NCBI GenBank assembly: GCA_903916735.1
Contig: CAIWXX010000180.1
Span: 1 to 64,000 of the forward strand
Source of the DNA: an uncultured Acidobacteriota bacterium
Lineage (GTDB): Bacteria; Acidobacteriota; CAIWXX01
DNA length: 64,000 nucleotides
Reading direction: 5' to 3'
Part shown: positions 43,823 to 55,800 of the stretch, one piece after another
Layout: every line of letters begins with the position of its first letter
How positions within the stretch are numbered: position 1 is the stretch's first letter
The notes under the pieces: model-generated
What the model was told of the DNA's origin: nothing
Databases searched by the model: none
What the model saw: the letters and a program-made list of their open reading frames with translations, nothing else
Translations under genes and position numbers: made by a program

Positions 43823-46800
43823 GTAACCGGAAAGTCGCCAGTTCAGATTACCCGATTGCCAATTGCCGGCCATTCACCGCCATAACTGCAAACAAAGCTT
43901 TCCGAATCCTCATCACTGTCGTGCTGTTCATCATGGCTGGAGCGCATCTGATGGCACAAACACCGGGCGTCACCGGCTCCAACCAGATCAACAAGTGCGA
44001 GACCAAAACGTACACAATCACGATACTGAACAATTCCGGGAATCCGTTAACGAACCTGGTGATTGCCAATAATATCTCGTTGCTAACCGGTTTTTCGTAT
44101 GTCAACGGGAGTGCATCCATCTGGGTGAATTCAAATCCTGCCTTTTGTACAGCAAATCCCAGCATTGGAGGAAGTGTCCTGACATGGAATATCAATACCC
44201 TATGCAGCACGACGTTCACCCTTAATAACGGGGAGACACTAAGTATCAGTTTTGACCTGCAAACCGACTGCTCCGCCGTGTCCGGCTCCATGAATGTCCA
44301 CTTTACATATGACATAGGGAGCACACCTTCATACGACGACACGGCGTTCAGCATTCAAGTACTCCCGGGTGGGGTCACAATTAAGAAGACACCGAACGTC
44401 ATTCCTCAGGAAGTCGGCCAGAACATCACCTGGACTCTCACTATTGAAAATACCGGCCTGGGGACCATTAAAAATGTGTTCGTCACCGATGTCCTGGGGA
44501 GCGGACTTCAGTATGTATCTTCCTCTCCTTCCGGTACCAATGCCGGTCAAACCACAACCTGGGATTCAAGCCCGAGTCAAGTGCCGGAATTCGCATCGAT
44601 GGATCCCGGCGATATAGTCACAATCGACATCACGGCTTTGGTTATTGCATGCACGGGTCTTGATAACACCGCCGATGTCCGCTGGGGCTGCGACGCCGGT
44701 CATATCTGTTTCGACACCGCGAATGATGGTGGCACCGCCACCGCGTCGGTACAGCACATTGTGAAGACGCCGAACACCAGTTTCACTCCGCCGAATATCA
44801 CGTTCACATATTGCAATAATACCAGTGCAAACAGTTTGACGATCACCAACATCGGCGATGGAACAGCCCATGATTTTAAGTTGCATGTGGATTTCAGTCC
44901 ATTGACAGTGGTTGCTTCATCGGTTCTGTATAATGCCGGCGGTTACTTCGAGATCCCCGATATCGCCGCAGGGGGCCATTATGATTTAACATTCACTCTT
45001 CAATACACAACCTGGTGCGGAGGATCCGATATTGCGAAGAGTCTAGTCTGGATACCGCAGTACAAAGATGACTGCGGCAATGATTTTTATCCTCCGGTGG
45101 AAGTCAGTACCATTAATTCGGTTGCAGGAAGACCTAGTCTTTCGGTGAGCAAAACAGGTGCCTCTGAAGTCATCCAGATCGGAGACCAGGTTACCTATAA
45201 CATCACGTCGTCCTATTCCGGAGATACTAGCTGCGGAAGCGGGAATGCCGGGGAAGTAACCGTTGTGGATACGTTACCCGATGGGTTTACGGTGCTGGAT
45301 GCAGACGGAGGGACCTGGGTGCCCGGAACTGGAGGAACAGGGGGGACCGTTACGTGGACGTATACTCCACCCGCCACACTGACAAAAACGCTCATACTCC
45401 AGTCGCCTCTCATGTCCGATTGTGAAATGTATTGCCATACGACGTTTACCAATACGGTGAATGCAACCGGTTTGGATTGTTGCGGATGTACACTAAATGC
45501 CAATGCTTCCGAGACTTCAGCCATCCAATGCCAGGAACTGGCAACCGTCGACAAGACCGCGACACCTTCGACTATCGAACGGTGTACAGACGTACTGTAT
45601 GCCAACACTTATACCTTTGCCACTACTGCTAATGTAAACCTTAACGACCTGGTTTTTGAAGACCTGGCAAATAATTCCCAGCAGTCGGTACCTTCCAGTC
45701 TGAGCGTTATTTTCGACGGGGTTGACATTACAGGCAGTGTCGTTGTCACCGATACTACACCTGGCGGCGTCTTGCATCTTGATTTCTCCGGGTGCAGTGC
45801 GATTTCGGTGAATAACAAAGTCCTGGTTATCAGCTATGAAATGACCATCACGACAGCCACTGCTGCTGCCTGCGCTGATTCCGGTTTCCTGTCGTGGTCG
45901 AGTATGCAAGTCGGGCCGGGAGGGGGGAGCAACTGTCTCGCAGGCGGTATTATCTACCAGGCTGTTCCCGTGTCTGTGGAAGCGCCTGCCATGTCCGTAG
46001 ACATTTCCGGCCTCCCCCGCATCGTGGATAAATGCAAAACACAAACAGTGACCATTACATTGACCCAGACCTCCACAACCGCTAATCCCAGGGATGCGAG
46101 GCTCGTGTTATCCGGATTGAATTATTATGTCGTTAATCCCTCAGCCACCGTTTGCGGCGGAACTGTTTCTCCCGTGTCCTGTACACCCACGCTTGTAGGG
46201 AATGATTATGTGTGGACATTTGATGATAGGTTTGCCGGTGCAGGTCAAACCACCACGCTGCAATTGAGCGTTCAAAAGCGCTGTACTGGGACCGGCGATC
46301 TCGTGGCTACCGCGTATTTTGATGACAAGTGCAACGATGATGCCACTCCAAACGATACCTGTTCCACCAGCGACACCGATACTCCTGCCATGCTGCTGAG
46401 CGCCGATCTGCTGATCGAAAAAACACCCGAAGTTTATTACGCAGCAACAAACTCGATCCAATGGAAAGTGTACGTGACCAACCGCGGCACAGGAACCGCT
46501 TACAATGTCTGGGTGGATGATGTGCTGGGATCCGGCCTGGCTTATGACACATTGAACCCTGCCACTGTGAATGATATGACCGGCGTGACCGTCACCGCCA
46601 ATCAAAATCACGGCGGCGGTGCTATTAATGGGGCCAATATCGCTATCGCGTTGATGCTCGCCGGTGAGAGACGTGAAATAACATTTAATGCACTTCTAGT
46701 CAGTTGTACCAATTTGACCAACGACGCAACCACCAGTTGGGGGTGCGTCTCTGTGGATTGCCAGACCCCTATATCCGACAATTCCACCGTGGAAATCCCC

Positions 46801-49800
46801 GCGCCATTGCTGGTCAATACCAATGTGGTCATTACGCCCATCAATATCTGCACAAGCCCATCGGCAACGGTTACACTCCGAAATGCCGGGCAAACCACCT
46901 GTTACAATCTGCAGATCACCGAGACTCTTCCGACGGGTTTGACCTTTGCATTGGCAAGTACGCGGTGGCGGTTGAATGGCGGTGGATGGAACGGGCCCAA
47001 TGCATCCTATAATCCCAATCCGACTGTGTCCCCTATTCGCTGGACGAAAACTGAGATTTCGGCACTGTCCAGTGTTAACCCGGGTGATACGATCGAGATC
47101 GAATTCTGGCTAAGCGCCACTTGCCCATTCAACGGCGGGCAGGTGACCGTATCGACGCAATACGAGAATCCTTGCGGTCAGGTCTTCACCAATGCCGACA
47201 GCGCCTTCGCCGTAACGCTGCAAGCCCCCGTCATCAGCGTGACGAAGACGCGAGTCAATCAGCCCATCGGCTGCAGCGAGAGCGTCACATGGACAATCAC
47301 CGTGACGAACTCCAGCGCCTATGCTCTGCCGGTCCTCTGGATTGAGGATACACTCGGCGGAGCCTTCACATTTTTTTCATCGACAGGTGATCCAACCTAC
47401 GGTCCGGCTGACAACGGCTATCATGATTCCGGTGCGCCGCAAGTTGTGCAATGGGAAATCAAGAATCTTCCCGTTGGAGCCCACGCGGATCTGACCGTGA
47501 CGGCAACGACGGATAGCAGCCCTTCTTGTAATAGCAACCTCGACGACACTGTCAATGTCTGGTGGGGATGCGGAGACACGGACGGCCTGTCATCCACCAA
47601 GCCACCGCTCAATACTCCAGGGTGTGCCAGCTGCTGCCTCGCCACGGCAACGGTCACAACAACACGGACGGAGACACGAGAACCGGAGGTGGGATTCCTG
47701 AATGTTAATATCAATCCGACGTCCATCAGCTCATGCGACGACCACACCGAGCTCACGCTCACCATCAACAACACAGGCCCGACGGATGCCAGCGATGTCG
47801 ATCTGGTCGTTACGCTGCCGCCTGGCTTGTCCTACATCACAAACTCGACATCGCTATCGTGTACGAGCGCAGCGCCGGCGCCGGCGGGCAACCCAGCCAT
47901 AACAGGCGGCGGCCTAACACTGACTTTTTACGACATCGGCAGCAAAGCCAGCAATCTCTGCGACACACTCCAAGCCGCCGGCAAGAGCGATACAATCACG
48001 CTGGTGTTCTCGGTTCGATCAAATTGCTACCCAACCAGCGACATTGGATTCAGGTTGTATTACTACGACTGCTGCGGTGATACGCAATACGACACAACAA
48101 GCAGCCAAACGATCACATCACAATATCCAAACCTGTCGATCACCAAGGTGCCCACCACCTCACAAGTGGCCTGTTCCGCTCAACAGTCTTGGACGATCAC
48201 TGTCACGAACAACGGCACGGGCAATGCTGAGGTTGTTCGTATCGAGGACACACTCGGCAATTGGATCGACTACGTGAGTACGAACCCAGCAGCTACTATG
48301 CTCGGCGGCGATCTTCAGCGTTATGGCTGGGAGATCAACAATCTCGGTCCTTCCAGCTCTGTCGTCTTCACAATCACGGGCACACTCAATCCGGACAGCT
48401 TTCCTAACCAAGCGGATTGCACGGCGGCACTCCGCCAGAACAATGCGCGCGCCATCTGGGGATGCGGAAGCAACAGTGCTGCGACAGACGGAAATCCCAA
48501 CACGATGGCGTATGATTGCACCTACGGTACATGGGCCAACGCTTCGGTTGCAACACTGCAAATGCCCGACTTGATTGTACAGACCATCACGCCCAGCATC
48601 ACATGCACTGCCGATGGTTCATTCAGTGGATCCATCTCGGTGACAGTGCGCAACCAGGGTGACGGGACAGCCTCAGGCGGTTTCACAGTATCCATTGTTG
48701 ACGGGCATGGCTGGACCGGCACGGGTACCTACAGCAGCGACCTTGGAGCGGGTTCATCGACCGTCATTACGATCAATGTAGCCACCTGGGCGCCCAGTTG
48801 TACGCACTGCACGTACAACTTCACGGCGACTGTCGACAGCACGGCTGCCGTCTGCGAGTGTAACGAAAGCAACAATACGGGCACGCTGGACTACACACCG
48901 ACGATCCCCGACATTGTCGTCGACAGCGAGAATCTGACAATCGGATGCAGCGGCAACGCCGACGGTCAGGTCCTCATTTCCGGAACCGTCAAACTGCGGA
49001 ACAGCGGCTGTGGGAACGCGCTGACGACGAACGTGCCGATGCGATTCACGCTGCACGGAGCCGGCAGCTGCGGCGGAAGCGTGATCGGCGTGCCGTGGGC
49101 TCAGAATTTCACGGGTGTGAATATCGCTCCCGGTACCACACAAACATTCACAATCACGAACCACACGATCACGACGAACATATGCACCGGCTCCACCGGG
49201 TGCACAGCATCGATCTTTATCGAAGCGGATTACAACAACAGCATTTGCGAGTGCAATGGTGACAACAACACACTCTGCTCGAGCGACAAAACCATCTCGA
49301 TCCCCGATATCGTCGTCGACGCCGATACGTTCGCGGTCGCCTGCCTGAGCGACGGCAACGTGCAGACGACGGGAACATTCACTCTGCGCAACGACGGATG
49401 TGGCATCCTGAACGTTAACGTGCCGGTGCGCTTCCGGATGTACAGCGCGTCAGGCTGCGGCGGAAGCCAGCTCGATCAATGGACACAGACATTCGCCGCT
49501 AATATCAATCCAGGCTCATCTCAGGTATTCACAATCACGGCACGCAACCATACGCAGAACCTCTGCACAAGCTCGACCGGCTGTGTCATCTCGTTCCAGA
49601 TCACTCCCGATTACGGAGGCACGATCTGCGAATGCAGCTCAACCAGCAACGCCTACTGCTCGGCAAACAAGTCAGTCAGCATTCCGGACATCCAGGTGAG
49701 CAACGACACGCTCGGAGTCAGCTGTGTCTCCGACGGCCATGTGCGGGTCTCCGGCACCGTCACGCTCCAGAACAGCGGATGCGGCTCGGACCTAACCGCC

Positions 49801-52800
49801 AGTGTTCCGGTCCGCTTCACCGTCTTCGGCAACTCAGACTGCACCGGAACGCAGATCGCGCAATGGACTGAAACATTCACAGGAGTCGGTATCGCGGCGG
49901 GCGGCGGAACGCAGTCCTTCACGATCAGCAACAATGACATCACGACGAATATGTGCAGCGGATCCACGAGCTGCCAGTTCTCGATCCGGATCGAAGCCGA
50001 CTATGACTCTCAAATTTGCGAATGCAGCTCCATCAACAACACACGATGCTCGAACAAGACTCTCAGCATCCCCGATCTCACGATCTCCTCGGTCACGCCC
50101 TTGTACACCTGCTCATCCGACGGCAGCGTGACGGGATCGGTCACAGTCAACGTTGCGAACAGCGGCTGCGCGGCTGTCATGGAAGCGGTCGTCCGACTCA
50201 CATCAAGTTGCGGATATACCTTCTCGGATCAGAAGGTGGACCTGAGCGCCGGAGGAAACAGCAATCTGACCTTCAACTTCACTCCTCTGCAGTCAATTTG
50301 TTCATGCACTTTCACAGCGACAGTCGATCCGGATTCGGCCATCTGCGAGTGCAACGGCACGAACAACAGTCTCCCCTCAGTCTACAACGCTCAACTGCCG
50401 GAGATAGAAGCTGTGAGTGAAACCCTGGCAGTTGCCTGCGCCGCGGACGGCCAGGGACAGGTGACAGGCAGTGTCACGCTCAGGAATTCCGGCTGCGGCA
50501 CATTGACGACCAGCATTCCGATGCAGTTCACCATGTACAACGCACCGGGATGCAGCGGCGGCCAGGTCACACAATGGACACAGACATTCACCGGTGTCAG
50601 CATTGCAGCGGGAGCGACGCAGGTATTCAATATCACCGCGCATACTTTCACGGCCAACCTCTGCACGAGCTCCACAAGCTGTCAGGTCTCGATTCAGACA
50701 ATCGCCGATTACAACGGCTCGATCTGTGAGTGGAACGGCGGCAGCCATCAGCTCTGCAATACAAAAACGATAGCGATTCCCGATCTCGCAGTCACCGCCG
50801 TGACACCGTCGGTTGTCTGCAACTCCGACGGCAACCTTACCGGCACGGTCTCGGTCGTCGTCGCAAATACCGGATGCACCGACGTCAGCGGCGCAGTCGT
50901 ACGCCTGACATCCGATTGCGGTTACACCTTCTCGGATCAGACCGTTAACCTCGCCCACGGCGACAGCACAACTCTCACCTTCAATTTCACGCCCGACAAG
51001 ACGCGCTGCACGTGCACGTTCACAGCCACGATCGATCCTGATCATGCGATCTGCGAATGCAGCGGCACGAACAACAGCGGGTCGGCAGGGCCATATACCA
51101 TTCAGGTTCCTGATATCCAAGTATCGGGCCAGAACGTGACTCTCACGGCCTCCGCCAATGGGCAGGTACTCCTCTCCGGCACAGTCACACTCGCCAACAG
51201 CGGTTGCGGAAACGCTCTCACAACCGACATTCCGATACGATTCACCCTTTTCAACACAGCCGGTTGCACCGGCACTCAGATCGATCAGTGGACGGAGAAT
51301 TTCTCCAGCGTCAATCTTTCACCGGGCGGGACACAGATTTTCACCATAACGAATCACCTCATCAACACCAATATGTGTACAGCCGCGGCAGCCTGCCAGG
51401 TCTCATTACGGATCGAAGCCGACTACAACAATTCGATTTGCGAATTTTCGGGCGGCAACAACACTCTGTGCGCCGACAAGTCAGTCGATGTTCCGGATAT
51501 CACCGTGCCGAATGACACACTCACCGTCAGTTGCACGAGCGACGGCCATGCTCGCATTTCCGGCGCGGTCGCACTTAGCAACATCGGATGTGGTTCGCCT
51601 CTCACGACGGATGTCCACATGCGATTCACGGTATACGACCACGCCGGATGCACGGGGAACCAGATCGCCGAGTGGACTCAGACATTCACCGGCGTGAACA
51701 TCGGCATCAACAATTCACAGTCATTCACAATCGCGCCGTTTGACACGACCATCAACTTCTGTGCCAACTCGACGGGCTGTCAGGTTTCGATTTTGATCAC
51801 CGCCAACGACGGCGACATCATCCACGAGTGCAGCGGCGGGAACAACACTCGTTGCACCGACAAACCGATCAGCATTCCTGACCTGGCGATAACAAGCGTC
51901 ACGCCTGCGGCGACATGTATTTCAACCGGCAATGTGACCGGCACCGTCATTGTCATTGTTGCCAACAACGGTTGTGCCGCCGTCACGGGCGCCGTCGTAC
52001 GACTGATATCCGATATCGGCTATACGTTCAGCGACCAGACGGTCAATCTCGCGGCCGGCGCCACTGCAACCCTCACGTTCACCTTCATACCTGATACGTC
52101 ACGATGCACCGGCAATTTCACAGCCACAATCGATCCTGATGATGCCGTTTGCGAATGCACCGCCAATAACAACTCGATGCAAGTCGCCTATACGAATCTG
52201 ATCCCCGATTTGAGTATTACCGGATTCCAAGTCACTTGCATGTCGGACGGCCAATACAGCGTGGCAGTCACAATCGATAATAACGGCTGCGGATCGGCGA
52301 CCAGCATTCCGATCCGCCTGGTCGACAACGACGGCCATACGCAGACTCTGATCATCCCATCGATGGCCGGCCATTCACAGATGGTGGTTACGTTCGCGCC
52401 GTGGCCATCCGATGGTATCCCGCCGACTCTGAATTTCATCGTGACAATCGATCCGTTGGGGACGGTCTGCCAGCTCACGAATACAGACAAAACATACACG
52501 ACCGATTACACGCGGCCCGATCTGAAGTTGACACAGATAAGCCCTGAATGCATCTCCAAAGGACACTACCGCGTGACTTTCCTCGTGGAAAATGTCGGTT
52601 CCGAGGTTGTGAATCTGCCATTTTACATGCGCCTCTCAGACAATGACGGTCATGTATCGGATGTGCTGTTTACATCGATCGGAGGCCACTTGCCGTTTGG
52701 CCCTGGCACCAGCCAAACCATCATCTTCGACAATTGGATCGTGGATTGCGATCCGAGCATCGTTGTCTTCACCGGGCTCGTCGATTCGCATCTGGAAATC

Positions 52801-55800
52801 TGCGACGGTAACCTGCCGAATAACACGAATACCGCCTCTCTGTCGATCATCGACCTCGTGACAGCGGCCGTCTCGCCGACGACATCGTGCAGCGCCGATG
52901 GTGCCATCTCCGGCACAATCGGCGTCACGATCACAAACCATGGCGGAGCACCCTGGCCGAACGATTTCTCCATCAGCGTGACGGATGGCATGGGTTGGAG
53001 CTCCGAGCTCCGATACTCGGCCGACCTCGGCGGCACTCTGCCGATCGCAGCCGGCGCATCGGTCACCGTGAGCATCCCATGGACACGGCAGTTCACAACG
53101 ACACCCTATATCTGCGATTATCCGACGATCACCGTAACAGCGGATTCGCACGGCGAAGTCTGCGAATGCAGCGACGCAAACAACACGCTCACCGGTTCCT
53201 GCCATATGCCCTACCCGGATCTGGTCCCACAGACTATGGCTGCCACATGCGCGTCGGACGGAGTCTTAAGCCTGGCGCTGACGGTGATCAACCAGGGATG
53301 CGCCGATGTCACATCCGACTTCAACATCCTCATCACCGACTCGGCGAAGCTATCCCGCACATACTCATTTACATCGATCGGCGGCAAGCTTCCGCTGCTG
53401 GTCAATGTGCCGCAAACAATCTCGGTGAACAACTGGGCCTACACTTGCGGCTCATCGAGACTCGATTTCACTGTGTCCCTGGATACAGGTGCCACCGTAT
53501 GCGAGATGTCCGGGAGCAACAACTCGCTCTCGTGGATCTACAACCTCGACGAACCGAATCTTCTCATCGGCGACACAACATGGAACTGCTCCGCTGACGG
53601 CACCATCACCTTCAACGTGGCCATAGTCAATAACGGCTATGGGACTGCAACGGGCGTCACATTCAGCGCTTTCGACGAAAAGGGCCTCGTCTATTCACAA
53701 CCTGTCACGGTGAAGGCCGGCGGCACAACGATCGTCACCTTCACAGCCGGCCCATACGCGGGCAATGTCGAACACACGTTCCGGTTCACGATCGAAACCG
53801 CGAACAAGGCATGCGAGTGCAGCGGTGCACAGCACGAGGGCTCGATCAAGACGAAATGCTCCGCTCAGCCCCCGGCGCTCGTCACCGAAAAAACCTCATC
53901 AACCTCCCGCGCGAACGCCTGCGGGGAAATTGAGTTCACACTACGCATCCAAAACGTCGGTGCCGGTGATGCGCTCAATGTGACCGTCACGGACATTCTC
54001 CCGAACGGCTTCACTTACGTGCGCGGGTCGACTGTCGCCACATGGCCGAGTGGACGCTACACCTCTGACCCGGCCATCTCAGGTCAGACACTGGTCTGGA
54101 AAACAGGCGCCAGGCTGGTCGGCGGCATTCCCGTCGGTGAAACACTGATCCTCAAATTCCGAGCTCACGCGGGTTCGTGCAAAAACGGCGGAGGAAAGCT
54201 GACCAACCAAATGGAGGCGACAGCGGTCGACGCCTCCGGCAAGCCGATTCCAAAGAAGACAACGGATCCGGATGATGACGACATCGACGATGCCTCCTCC
54301 ATCGATATCACACTGGCATGCCCGCATCTGAAGACGGAACGAACCTGCCCCTCCATCACACAGATCAGCGCGGGTGGCGTCCTGGAATATACAATCACCA
54401 TCGCCAACGACGGTGATCCCGAATCCGAGCTGACGCAAGCGATTGTGCGAGACGATCTCCCAGCCGGCTGGAAACTGGTTTCATTTACCAGCGACGGCGG
54501 CACACCCGTGACCGCGCCGACACCTGGAAGCACCGGCAACCTCGTCTGGAATTACGGCGATGTGAAAATCGTCCCAGGATCCCCCATCAAGCTGACAGTA
54601 CGAATCCAGCCCGATCAATCCACATGCGGCACGACATTCCGTGACACTGTACGCGTCACAGCCCAGGATGATTGCCATGAGACGAACTATGCCGGTGATC
54701 CGCAACAATGCCCGGTGAATGTCGTCTGCGGAGAGCCGCTTCTGGAGCTCGAAAAAATCTGCCCGACTGCTCAGCAGCCCGGCGGGATCTATCGGTACGA
54801 AGTCATCGTCAGAAACCGCGGCAATTCCGACATACGGAATGTGATGATCAAGGATGAGCTGCCGAGCCCATTTGATTACGTTCCGGGCTCATCCGCCCTC
54901 GATGGGCGGCAGATCGAAGACCCGGCCATCACCGGCCGGCTCCTCGTCTGGAGCCTCGGCACTCTGCACGGCAAAACCGAAATGCACCTCATCTATACAG
55001 CCATCGTCCCGGCCGATGCCGAACCGGGCCGGTACTGCAACGGAGCATGGGTCGAAGGAGCAGATGAGAGCGGCGCACAGATCAAGACGGATCGCCGGGA
55101 ATGTTGCGTCATCACGAGAAGAGGAAATGCGCAGTGCTGCCTCAGAGCCGACGAGAACGTGCTGGGCTTCTTCCAGGAACCCGAACAGTATATTTCGTTC
55201 ATCGATCCGTACTTCCGGACGGAAGCGGCCATGTTCACATGCTACGCATCACTTGATATGTGGCAGCGCACCAAGACCGAAATAGAAACCCCAGCGCATT
55301 TCTACAAGGAGCGCCTCAAGAACTACGCGCTGGCGACGATCGAGGAATTCTATTTGCGCTCGAAGCTCGGCATGACCCTCGACGACGGCAGCCTGCTGCT
55401 ATCACGCGGCGGCGCTCGCCCTGAAAAAGGCGACAACGGCTGGACGGATTCACGTACTGACAAAACCATGACTGTATCGCAGATGGCATTCGAACTGCTG
55501 GCCCTCAACAGAGCCGTACAAAGTGAAGACAAGCCGGATTTGCAAGCAAAACTCCGCCGGCTGATTGAAGAAAGGATCCGATTCCTGCAGCCTGTATCGC
55601 AAGAGCTTCCACACTCCTGGACCGTTGAAAAGAACAAGGCCGACAAGGGCGATGGAAAAGCCACACTCGACGATCTGGCTGCGCTCAATCTGGCACTGAC
55701 CGAATTGGAGAAAGCCGGCTACACTGGCGCTCGCCCGATCAAGCAGGATCTACAGAAAGGCCTTGAGCCGCTCAACACCAACACGATCGACAAGGACAAG

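Noticed and set aside
48565-53850. Repeats considered as CRISPR or a non-coding tandem array
   Set aside because: The period is 300-400 bp, the frame is open throughout and the conserved words are at protein level, so these are coding domain repeats.
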